From assembly GCA_947624245.1 (NCBI GenBank), contig CANQJL010000003.1:62001-126000 (forward strand): a DNA stretch of 64,000 bases, in the 5' to 3' direction. The position numbers and the translations under genes were made by a program. This document shows, piece by piece, positions 56,867 through 64,000 of the stretch (its first letter is position 1; every line of letters begins with the position of its first letter). The stretch comes from an uncultured Acetatifactor sp. (GTDB taxonomy: Bacteria > Bacillota > Clostridia > Lachnospirales > Lachnospiraceae). Under the pieces are notes generated by a model. It was not told the DNA's origin. It was given only the letters and a program-made list of their open reading frames with translations, and made no database searches.

Positions 56867-57039
56867 CCTCAACCAGAATATCGCAAACTATATAGTTTAA
56901 GTAGGATTAGGGATATTGATTTGTTTTTGCATACGAGTGCGCTACAAAAGGGCATTTTTGAGGGTAAAAGGATCGTTGATAAATTCCCGCGAACGAACGA
57001 GCCAATTTGCGGTAATTCTGACATCAATCTGGAGCAATC

Positions 57040-57140
57040 GAGCCATGGGAGACGGTGCTGCTTGTCCGAACTAGATGTTGAGCAGCATATTGAAGAGGGA
57101 TTAACAATGGACGAGATAAGTCTGACCGCAAGGCCATGAG
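57040..57140 (+). pseudogene. Fragment repeating the region after rlmD
   Basis: GGTGCTGCTTGTCCGAACT and the following ~50 bases match 48012-48075 at the end of rlmD (about 80% over ~65 bases). One frame reads CLSELDVEQHIEEGLTMDEI, and the 48-kb copy reads CLSELNVEKHIKVELTM. It looks like the tail of a methyltransferase-type gene. The ~170 bases before it (frame LFLHTSALQKGIFEGKRIVD) belong to no family I recognise. Confidence 0.5.
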
Positions 57141-57286
57141 CAGAAAGCAATCGCAAACACGATGACTGTATTGAATGAAGAGATTGAAGCATTGCAGTCG
57201 AACGGGATAAGATAATTCAAATCAAAGAAGGAGCAACGGATGACCTGCTGAAGGGTCGTGTCCGCTTGTCGCCCAGAGAGGTGTAA
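57141..57286 (+). pseudogene. 3' remnant of a type I restriction specificity gene (hsdS)
   Basis: QKAIANTMTVLNEEIEALQ is followed, after a frameshift, by QIKEGATDDLLKGRVRLS and a stop. Intact HsdS subunits end with a conserved coiled coil of the form EQxxIAxxLxxxDxEIxALE then KxGMMxxLLTGKxRL. Only this end survives. The intact rhuM gene starts 3 bases after it, an association often seen within type I restriction loci. Confidence 0.65.
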
Positions 57287-57289
57287 ATT

Positions 57290-58321
57290 ATGACCGACAA
57301 AAAGATGAATCCGATTGATGCCAATCAGGGTGAGATTATCATATATCAATCTGAGAGCGGTGACACAAAAATAGATGTTCGATTTGTAGATGAGACAGTC
57401 TGGCTTACACAGCAGCAAATGGCGGAGCTCTTCCAATCCTCTCGCACTAACATTGTAGAACACATACAGCACATATATGAGGAGGGCGAACTGGACGAGA
57501 GCTCAACCTGTCGGAAATTCCGACAGGTTCGTACTGAGGGCAGCCGACAGGTTTCAAGAGAAATTCCATATTACAATTTGGACATGATTATTTCTCTCGG
57601 ATATCGTGTGAAATCTATGATTGCGACTCATTTTCGCCGATGGGCAACCGAACGGCTAAAAGAATATATGGTCAAAGGATTTACGATAGACGATGATAGA
57701 TTGAAGAATCTCGGCGGCGGAAATTATTGGCGTGAACTGCTAGACCGTATCAGGGATATTCGCTCATCTGAAAAAGTAATGTACCGACAGGTACTTGATT
57801 TGTATGCTACAAGTGTAGACTATAATCCAACAAGTGCGGAGTCTGTTGCTTTTTTTAAGATGGTGCAAAATAAGCTGCACTATGCGGCGCATGGTCATAC
57901 GGCTGCCGAGATAATATTTGAACGTGCTGATGCAAACAGACCATTTATGGGACTGACAACTTTTTCGGGAGATTTTCCTACAGCAAAGGATATTGGAATT
58001 GCCAAGAATTATTTGACTGAGGACGAGTTGAAGATACTGAATGGCATCGTTTCAGGATATTTCGATTTTGCAGAGGTGCAGGCGCTTCGCCATAATCCCA
58101 TGTACATGAGCGATTATGTGAAACAGCTGGACAATATATTGAGTTCTACCGGGGACATGGTTTTGGAAAATGCGGGAACAGTGAGCCATGTGCAGGCTCT
58201 TGAAAAAGCGAGGAAAGAATATCAAAAATATCAGGTACAGACACTTTCGCCTGTTGAAGAAGCCTATCTGCAGACGATAAAAAGTGTGGAAAAAACCGCA
58301 CGTAAGAAGGCGAACGAGTAA
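57290..58321 (+). CDS. RhuM family protein
   Basis: A 343-residue protein of the RhuM family (first described in a Salmonella pathogenicity island, function unresolved). It shows IIIYQSESGDTKIDVRFVDE, VWLTQQQMAELFQSSRTNIV (a helix-turn-helix), SREIPYYNLDMIISLGYRVK and FRRWATERLKEYM. The C-terminal half has the DUF4357-like or Fic-related segment NKLHYAAHGHTAAEIIFERA. RhuM genes are often embedded in type I restriction loci, which agrees with the hsdS tail just upstream. GAGAGGTG precedes the ATG. The frame is intact. Confidence 0.9.
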   Translation: MTDKKMNPIDANQGEIIIYQSESGDTKIDVRFVDETVWLTQQQMAELFQSSRTNIVEHIQHIYEEGELDESSTCRKFRQVRTEGSRQVSREIPYYNLDMIISLGYRVKSMIATHFRRWATERLKEYMVKGFTIDDDRLKNLGGGNYWRELLDRIRDIRSSEKVMYRQVLDLYATSVDYNPTSAESVAFFKMVQNKLHYAAHGHTAAEIIFERADANRPFMGLTTFSGDFPTAKDIGIAKNYLTEDELKILNGIVSGYFDFAEVQALRHNPMYMSDYVKQLDNILSSTGDMVLENAGTVSHVQALEKARKEYQKYQVQTLSPVEEAYLQTIKSVEKTARKKANE

Positions 58322-58393
58322 AAGGTATTATGATAGCAAGGGTATGTCCACTACATTGACCGCAAGGTAAAACTTTCCGATGAAAAGCCGACG

Positions 58394-58611
58394 ATGTGCT
58401 TTGTAACCTTTATAATAAGAACAAGAATAAATTCACCACACATACCATAATTGCCAGAAAGTACTGGGAACCAATGGAAGCCTATAGGCCTATGGAAGTA
58501 AAGGATCCAGTTGATCCAGAATGGGAATATCGCATCCAGGATGTTAAGAGAGTTAATGCTAAGCAGGTGAGTTATATTCAAAATCATGCATGGGAAAGAA
58601 AAGATACGTGA
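58394..58611 (+). other. Unassigned short open stretch in the gap 58322-58640
   Basis: A GTG-started frame (58396) of 71 codons reads MLCNLYNKNKNKFTTHTIIA, then PVDPEWEYRIQDVKRVNAKQ. It has no ribosome site, and the preceding bases in another frame (VHYIDRKVKLSDEKPT) seem to continue the same sequence. It is probably another broken gene; I cannot name the family. Confidence 0.3.
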
Positions 58612-58640
58612 AAATGGTAAACCTACGTTAGCAATACTAG

Positions 58641-58994
58641 GGTTATAAGGTTAGAAACGTCATACTTTTACGGGGTAAAAATGGTATTTTCGGAGCGGAT
58701 TTACCGGTATATGAATTGCGCGGAAACGACCTGAGAATCCGTTTCAAGGCGTTACAAAGAGCCCTCATAGATCAGCCCAAAGTATCAGAAAGTCAGCATG
58801 ATACTTTGGGTGATACTTTGGAAAATAAGATTGTTGCTTTGCTAAAAGAAAATCCTTCTATGACACAGACTGTTCTGGCAGAGAAAACAAAAGTATCCGT
58901 GCCGTCTATTAAGCGTGCTATGAAGATACTTTCGGATACGGGAAGAATTGTCCGTATCGGCGGCAAACGCTTTGGATATTGGGAAATAAAATAG
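58641..58994 (+). pseudogene. 3' remnant of an AlbA_2-type ATP-binding protein gene
   Basis: A frame open from 58641 without a proper start reads NGIFGADLPVYELRGNDLRI, then a C-terminal winged helix (MTQTVLAEKTKVSVPSIKRA, then GRIVRIGGKRFGYWEI). Such ends are typical of AlbA_2/HATPase putative regulators. The 5' end of a gene of the same class lies at 56659, so both pieces may derive from one gene split by the hsdS-rhuM segment. Confidence 0.6.
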
Positions 58995-59046
58995 TCTAAA
59001 GAATCATTTTAAATAAAAATAATGTGCATCTTGGTCAAAGTGACCG

Positions 59047-60660
59047 TCATTTCTCTTTCGGGTGAAAAAACAAGCCTTTCAGCCGTCCGAAGACCGTTCC
59101 CGTCTGCTGATCTGTCTTTTCCTGCTCTTTGTTCCCCCGGGGCGCCTGTCTCCTGTCCGGAGAACACAGGTATTGATACAGGGAATCGTCTCCGAATTTT
59201 TCCGAAAACTCTTTGGCATATTCCAAGGCATTCTTGCCCTGTTGGCCCCGATAATGAACGTCCGCACCGTTTTCAATCAGAAAGCGGACTACTTCTGTCT
59301 CTCCGTACCAGGCCGCGTCCAGCAAGGTCTCCGACAGTACCGTTTCCCTTTCGGTTTCCGGAATATGGGGCATGAGCGTCCTTAAGATTTCGATTCGTCT
59401 GGCAAGATAATCTTTCCGTTTTTCCTGTCCCATGACCGCATGTTTCATATACTGTCCGATATCCGCAATATCTCCTGCGCGGTCAAGCACATATACCAGC
59501 ACTTCCGCATTTTGATTGCCGCACGCGGGAATGAGAAGCTTTTCCCAGTTCTCTCTTGTGAACGGCGTTTTGGCGTTTACTTCTTCAATGTGAGCGATGA
59601 TCTGCTCTGCGGGCAGCTTATCCGTGCTGTGGCCGATATACTGCTGCAGCTTTTTCAGCTCTTCCTTGGACAGGCCGCTTTTTGCAGGGGCGTTCTCCCT
59701 CTGCTCCTGAAAGGTGCCCGGCGCTGCGCCCAGCAGCTCTTCCATCATTCTGTCGGAATCCAGATACCAGGCCTTCTTCTCGGCATTGGAAAGATAGGGG
59801 TTGTCCGAACCCAGATACCTTTGATAAATGCGTGTGACGGCCGCGGGCTTTTTTAAGATAGCGTTGATTTCCGCGAGCGGCGCTTCATAGGTGACGCACA
59901 GCGCATCCGATAATTCCTTTTGTGCGAACAGCCACTCCGCATAGCCTTTGGAGAAATTTTTGTATTCCGGCAGGGTCACGGCGGCAAATTCCTCCGCCGT
60001 CCAGAAACGCCTTGCTAACGCAAGCAGTCCATAGGCGTTCTGACACTGCATCTTCCTGTACGGTGCGATATCGGCCCTGTTATAGCCGGTGCAGAGGTTC
60101 TGCAGATTTTCCAAGAAGCGGGAGACATCGTGATCCGTAACGGCCAGCAGGCAGGAAATCACCGCCCGCTCCCATACAGGCTTTTTGGAGGAGGCGAACT
60201 TTTCCGCCTTTGCCGTCACCTGATCCTGCGCATATACGGCCTTATCCGCAGTATTGTACAAAAGACACAGCAGGACATTCGTGCCGTGTACATACATGGG
60301 GTAGCCGTTCGTGCTGAGCGGCAGTCCCTCCGGCAGGATTCGATAAATATTGTCCGTATCCGCGCAGGCTAAGAGATCGAGCAGCGGCCACAGACGGTCG
60401 CAGTGATCGTAGCCGCCGGAAGTCGGCAGGAGCGAGACCTTGGCAATCTGATAGAAAATACGCTGCAGTCCGGCATAATCCTCTTCTTTCATAGCCTGTG
60501 CAAGCATCTTCTCAAAGAGTGCCTGTCGGTAAGGATTGCCGGGAAGCGCGTTTAAAATATGCCTAAAATAAGCGGGACTTCCTTCGGGATAGGTCTCCTT
60601 TGCGGAGGCGGCGGTTTTCATAAGACTCTTCATGTATTGATCCAGTTCTGTATCCGGCAT
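59047..60660 (-). CDS. Ankyrin-repeat protein
   Basis: A 537-residue cytoplasmic protein, mostly helical. The C-terminal part contains a recognisable ankyrin repeat (LLDAAWYGETEVVRFLIENG, ADVHYRGQQGKNALEYA near residue 460-495) and probably degenerate repeats before it (YVLDRAGDIADIGQYM). The N-terminal ~370 residues show no known domain; the tail after the repeat is basic. It lies alone on the minus strand between plus-strand accessory genes. It presumably binds proteins; the partner is unknown. Confidence 0.75.
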   Translation of the reverse strand: MPDTELDQYMKSLMKTAASAKETYPEGSPAYFRHILNALPGNPYRQALFEKMLAQAMKEEDYAGLQRIFYQIAKVSLLPTSGGYDHCDRLWPLLDLLACADTDNIYRILPEGLPLSTNGYPMYVHGTNVLLCLLYNTADKAVYAQDQVTAKAEKFASSKKPVWERAVISCLLAVTDHDVSRFLENLQNLCTGYNRADIAPYRKMQCQNAYGLLALARRFWTAEEFAAVTLPEYKNFSKGYAEWLFAQKELSDALCVTYEAPLAEINAILKKPAAVTRIYQRYLGSDNPYLSNAEKKAWYLDSDRMMEELLGAAPGTFQEQRENAPAKSGLSKEELKKLQQYIGHSTDKLPAEQIIAHIEEVNAKTPFTRENWEKLLIPACGNQNAEVLVYVLDRAGDIADIGQYMKHAVMGQEKRKDYLARRIEILRTLMPHIPETERETVLSETLLDAAWYGETEVVRFLIENGADVHYRGQQGKNALEYAKEFSEKFGDDSLYQYLCSPDRRQAPRGNKEQEKTDQQTGTVFGRLKGLFFHPKEK

Positions 60661-60697
60661 AATTTTTCTCCGTTAAATGGTTTTTTGAAATAGTTTT

Positions 60698-60868
60698 TTA
60701 TTTAGTATGACGCAGACAATCCTGCTCTTTTTCATGCTGCATGATTGCCTGACGAATCAGGTATAACACCTCGCCGTTGATGGATCTGCCGTCATATTCG
60801 GCAAGGTCCTTTAATTTCCGGTGTGTCTCGGAATCGATTCGTAATCCTAAATGCTTATCTTTATTCAT
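60698..60868 (-). CDS. Arc-type ribbon-helix-helix DNA-binding protein
   Basis: A 56-residue protein: MNKDKHLGLRIDSETHRKLK, then DLAEYDGRSINGEVLYLIRQ and AIMQHEKEQ. The strand HLGLRID followed by two helices with GRSINGEVLYLIRQA matches Arc/ParG-type ribbon-helix-helix proteins. It probably acts as a local repressor. It is divergent from the resolvase gene, and three TTTAAGTA repeats lie in the gap between them. Confidence 0.8.
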   Translation of the reverse strand: MNKDKHLGLRIDSETHRKLKDLAEYDGRSINGEVLYLIRQAIMQHEKEQDCLRHTK

Positions 60869-60923
60869 TCCTTTTTATGGATTGAAAATCTTGATTTCCA
60901 ATCTTTTCCTCCCGAAAACTTTA

Positions 60924-60986
60924 TTTAAGTATATTTTAAGTACATTGTATGATATTATGTTCTGGGTGGACTTATTTTAAGTACAT
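60924..60986 (+). repeat. Three copies of TTTAAGTAyAT between the RHH and resolvase genes
   Basis: Copies at 60924-60932 (TTTAAGTAT), 60935-60945 (TTTAAGTACAT) and 60976-60986 (TTTAAGTACAT). The first two are 11 bases apart, a spacing typical of Arc-family operator half sites; the third is 41 bases on. They could be operators of the RHH protein or part of a resolution site of the recombinase. Confidence 0.6.
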
Positions 60987-61073
60987 AATATTTTGAGGCG
61001 AAGAGTTTGCGGGGGTGTTATTTTGTCTGCTGCTTATAATAAAGAAATGCTATGTATAAGGAGGCAGACCAAT

Positions 61074-61694
61074 ATGGAACGGTACGGATATATCAGAGTT
61101 TCCTCGAAAGACCAAAATCCGGACAGGCAGCTGCTGGCAATGCAGGAGCAAAAGATCAAAAAGCATAATATCTATCTGGATCAAATGTCGGGAAAGGATT
61201 TTGCAAGGCCGCAGTATCACAGGCTATTGCGGAAGCTGCATAAGGGAGACATCTTCATCATCAAGAGCATCGACCGGCTGGGAAGAAATTACGGGGAGAT
61301 ATTGGAGCAGTGGAGAATCATTACCAAGGAAATCGGTGCGGAAATTCAGGTGCTTGATATGCCGCTTCTCAATACGGGAGGCGGGCCGGAGGATCTGACG
61401 GGCGTGTTCATTGCAGATCTGGTGCTCCAGATTCTTGCGTATGTGGCGGAAACAGAGCGGACATTTATCAGGCAGAGACAGGCGGAGGGAATCGCCGCGG
61501 CAAAGCAAAAAGGCGTGCAGTTCGGCTGCAGGAAACAGGATACGCCGGACGGCTTTGAGACCTATTATGCATTGTGGAAAGAACGGAAGCTATCTGTGCG
61601 AAAAGCGGCTGAGCTGTGTCGGATGAACTACAGTACTTTTTATCGCAGATGTAAAGAAAAAGAAGATATTGAAAAAAATAGTTTCAAATTGTAG
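61074..61694 (+). CDS. Serine recombinase (resolvase/invertase family)
   Basis: A 206-residue resolvase. It has the catalytic start YGYIRVSSKDQNPDRQLLAM (active serine near residue 10), QMSGKDFARPQYHRLLRKL, the SIDRLGRNYGEILEQW motif with the catalytic arginines near 65-70, and a C-terminal helix-turn-helix (VRKAAELCRMNYSTFYRRCK). GGAGG precedes the ATG at 61074. Such enzymes resolve cointegrates or invert DNA. No transposase is next to it in this window. Confidence 0.93.
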   Translation: MERYGYIRVSSKDQNPDRQLLAMQEQKIKKHNIYLDQMSGKDFARPQYHRLLRKLHKGDIFIIKSIDRLGRNYGEILEQWRIITKEIGAEIQVLDMPLLNTGGGPEDLTGVFIADLVLQILAYVAETERTFIRQRQAEGIAAAKQKGVQFGCRKQDTPDGFETYYALWKERKLSVRKAAELCRMNYSTFYRRCKEKEDIEKNSFKL

Positions 61695-61773
61695 ACAAAA
61701 TGAAACAGACGCAAATTGCCTCTTTCTCAATAAAAATGGTACATATTTTTTTCTATCAGCATTATATCTGATG

Positions 61774-61801
61774 TGTTTCAAAAAGTCTACTTTTTGAAAC
61801 A
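61774..61801. promoter_or_regulatory. Perfect 13+2+13 palindrome before the membrane-protein gene
   Basis: TGTTTCAAAAAGT, CT, then the exact reverse complement ACTTTTTGAAACA. It ends 3 bases before the AAAGGAG ribosome site of the gene at 61817. It may be an operator, or a hairpin that ends resolvase transcription or hides the ribosome site. Confidence 0.7.
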
Positions 61802-61816
61802 GGGAAAGGAGTGATT

Positions 61817-64000
61817 GTGAGATACACATCAGCAATATTAAAGGGAATAGCTGGAGCAGTTTTTGTATTTCTTTTGGGTTTCGCAATGATGCTCCTATTG
61901 TGGACAGTAATAGGAAATCCGAATAATCTTCCGGGGCTATTCTATTATCGTGCGGCTACGATAGGTGATGGAGTATGTCTGCCAATTTTAGTAGGTTCAG
62001 GAATCGCATTTTTACAAATCAATAAAAGTTCCTTAAATAACAGAAAAAATGGCCCTATCCTTGTTTTGTCAATTGCAAGTTGTATTATAGCTGCTGTAAT
62101 ACAGGCATCATGGCTGTTGCGTAATGACACCGTGTTGAATTGGTCTATTCCGATACAGCACCATTTTAATATAGCTGGTTGGTACCATTCTTTGTTTTTC
62201 ATTGGTATGTTTGGTATATCCATGTATTTATTTGGTCATATTTGGAAGATTATGAAGCATAAACAACAGGAGAACAGTCACTGGGATTATGTTTTATTTA
62301 TGCTGTTTTCTTTTTCGGGTTCTCTGTTTCTTTTTATGCATGTAACGGACGATTATCATAAATATCTTCCAATGGAATTATTATTATGTATTTGTGCGAT
62401 TTTTGCATATATTCTGTTAGGCGTTTATGTGTGGTCGGCACAGTATAAGATAGATAAAAAATTGTGGTCTGCCATGGCTATGGGAATAGAATCCGCTTAT
62501 TGTGTTGCAGTGTTTATCTGTATTCCGGCTCAGGGTGATATTGTGCTTGCTATTGCAGCGGGACTTTGCACTTGCTTTTTGTGGAGATTACATAACTTTA
62601 CTTTTGGCCAGATGTTTTTGCAGGATTTATGGACAATTCCTGTTCATATGGGTGTAATTTATGTACTCACGGGCATCACGAGCATCCAAGGCCAAATACT
62701 GATATGTATTCCTTTCATTGTCATGGTGGCCCTCAATGAGTACTTACATAATGGGGTGATAGAATGGCGTTTCTTTTCTATCGGGCTAATGGCGATTTAT
62801 CCCATCATTTCTAATTTATTACCTATCGTTAAAGATATAAAAGACGTTAAGAACATTTTATTTAATTTCTCTGTAGTTTTGTTGTTTAAAAAAGAAATTA
62901 AATTGTATTTTAATGAATTAATGATACAAGAGGATAAAAGAAACAATAAAAAAATAAGTGAATCTGAGTTTTTAGACAGCAAAAAGAAAGTTTATCTTCA
63001 AATAATAATAGGGATAATTTCTGTCCTCTTGGTATTGGCACATTGGATATATGATTTGGCAAAAAATAGTCGATACAGAATTGTTACTGGAAATATACAC
63101 TTTCCTCTGTGGTGCGTTATTTTGCTGATTGGTCTGCTGGGATTTTTGGGCATTATGGGAATGAGCAACTTGCGCAAATACAAATTCATAAAATGGATGT
63201 CCATATTTATAAGTTGCGTTGTGTATATAATAGCCATTTATTTAATTTGGAGCAATAGAGGTGGATATCTACAAATTGTCTGGAACCCAATCAAGTGGTT
63301 TTTATTTTCTTGTTCATTGTGTGCCTGTATCGGAGCCTCTTTATTGTTAGCGCACGGATATTTTATGAATATGTTGCTATTACGCGGAGAAAAGAAAGAT
63401 ACGTTCGTGGGTGTGACGGCAAATTTGCTTTTTGTAGAAAGCCTGATTTTTAATTTGGCTGTAGTCATATTGATATTGTGCCAGCATACTTGGATGAGTT
63501 TGGCACTTATCGGAGGATTAGAAGTTATTTTATATGTTGTGATACCTGTAGCACTTACTAATATTCAGCAGCTTCACTGGAAAACTTATCAGGTGAAAGG
63601 AAATAAACCGATAGGAGGTGTCGCACAGGACGGATTAATGGTTACCGTACTCATGTTGTTAGGGGTTGGATTGCCCTGCATGTATGTTCAAATGATAGAT
63701 GTAAAAAATTGGGCAGAATGGGTTACAGGGATAGGTTTGATAAGCTCGGCATTTATGCCAATAGGTTTTTGCTTAGAGAACAATGTAAAGCATATGCAAC
63801 GTCAAAAGAAAGAATATGAAAAATATCCGGAAGAAAAAGAAATGTGGGAAATGTTGCATAAATGTTTAGTTCGGCAATCTAAACAGACTGTATTCGCTAT
63901 GTTGCCATATGTGTGTATCGCTGTGGGAGGCTGTGTCATAAAGAGATGTATGCATAGTATGGCCATGCCAAAGATTATTCCGGATATATATAGCACATAC
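61817..64000 (+). CDS. Large polytopic membrane protein, unknown function (3' end outside window)
   Basis: An uninterrupted frame of 728 codons from GTG at 61817 (AAAGGAG upstream) to the window end. About 15-18 hydrophobic segments are spread over the whole length. Examples are AVFVFLLGFAMMLLLWTVIG near residue 15, ILVLSIASCIIAAVIQASWL near 80, LLLCICAIFAYILLGVYVWS near 190 and LLVLALAHW-like helices near 400. A hydrophilic segment rich in lysine and glutamate lies near 360-395. I recognise no transporter, polymerase or secretion signature. Composition is AT-rich. The gene lies beside a resolvase and may be island cargo. Confidence 0.7.
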   Translation, partial: MRYTSAILKGIAGAVFVFLLGFAMMLLLWTVIGNPNNLPGLFYYRAATIGDGVCLPILVGSGIAFLQINKSSLNNRKNGPILVLSIASCIIAAVIQASWLLRNDTVLNWSIPIQHHFNIAGWYHSLFFIGMFGISMYLFGHIWKIMKHKQQENSHWDYVLFMLFSFSGSLFLFMHVTDDYHKYLPMELLLCICAIFAYILLGVYVWSAQYKIDKKLWSAMAMGIESAYCVAVFICIPAQGDIVLAIAAGLCTCFLWRLHNFTFGQMFLQDLWTIPVHMGVIYVLTGITSIQGQILICIPFIVMVALNEYLHNGVIEWRFFSIGLMAIYPIISNLLPIVKDIKDVKNILFNFSVVLLFKKEIKLYFNELMIQEDKRNNKKISESEFLDSKKKVYLQIIIGIISVLLVLAHWIYDLAKNSRYRIVTGNIHFPLWCVILLIGLLGFLGIMGMSNLRKYKFIKWMSIFISCVVYIIAIYLIWSNRGGYLQIVWNPIKWFLFSCSLCACIGASLLLAHGYFMNMLLLRGEKKDTFVGVTANLLFVESLIFNLAVVILILCQHTWMSLALIGGLEVILYVVIPVALTNIQQLHWKTYQVKGNKPIGGVAQDGLMVTVLMLLGVGLPCMYVQMIDVKNWAEWVTGIGLISSAFMPIGFCLENNVKHMQRQKKEYEKYPEEKEMWEMLHKCLVRQSKQTVFAMLPYVCIAVGGCVIKRCMHSMAMPKIIPDIYSTY

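Overview
The window is a chromosomal segment of an anaerobic Firmicute of the Clostridia, most likely a Lachnospiraceae member, and it carries the replication origin. The gene order rpmH-rnpA-yidD-yidC-jag-mnmE-mnmG-rsmG ... parA-parB to the left of dnaA, and dnaN-rlbA-recF-gyrB-gyrA to its right, is the classical Firmicute oriC neighbourhood. DUF3881, DUF4446, an FprA-type flavodiiron protein and a monocistronic yidD point towards Lachnospiraceae. Genes on both arms near the origin read away from it.

Layout. (1) 1-6.5 kb is an accessory region. It holds the end of an amino-acid binding-protein gene with a clear promoter and operator, a macrodomain (ADP-ribosyl hydrolase) gene, an AbiE antitoxin with a truncated toxin, a probable Panacea-type toxin-antitoxin pair with a perfect palindromic operator, a lone membrane protein, relics of a second macrodomain gene and a SirTM sirtuin gene, and a DUF4160/DUF2442 set. 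(2) 6.5-10.8 kb encodes a coiled-coil envelope protein with a small leader ORF, a candidate small RNA flanked by repeated palindromes, a large binding lipoprotein and tRNA-Arg(CCT). (3) 10.8-25.6 kb is the conserved left arm of the origin, with serS, an HD-GYP protein, parB/parA with two parS sites, a DegS/DegU-like pair, tRNA-modification genes and the membrane-insertion/RNase P block. (4) 25.6-27.8 kb is a bipartite oriC around dnaA. (5) 27.8-36.1 kb holds dnaN, rlbA, recF, gyrB, gyrA and a CPA2 antiporter. (6) 36.1-48 kb is housekeeping: nagA, a two-component system, mutS2, an HtrA-like pseudoprotease, yhaM, fprA and rlmD. (7) 48-64 kb is accessory and partly decayed. It holds a KilA-N relic, an AAA ATPase with an operator-controlled promoter, a GH43 enzyme, a sigma-70-region-2/WYL fusion regulator, two unknown proteins, two tandem PPP-type phosphatases, a set of broken genes (AlbA-type ATP-binding protein, hsdS tail) around an intact rhuM, an ankyrin protein, a ribbon-helix-helix/resolvase divergent pair, and a large polytopic membrane protein that runs off the window.

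How it works together. The centre is the replication-initiation and segregation machinery (DnaA boxes, DnaA, DnaN, RecF, gyrase, ParAB/parS) plus translation and membrane biogenesis. The flanks are islands with mobile and defence character (AbiE, Panacea, macrodomain/SirTM, KilA-N, HsdS, RhuM, resolvase), several of them broken. The least explained items are the sigma/WYL fusion protein, the dead-triad HtrA protein, the candidate RNA at about 7.9-8.07 kb, and the long membrane protein at the right end.
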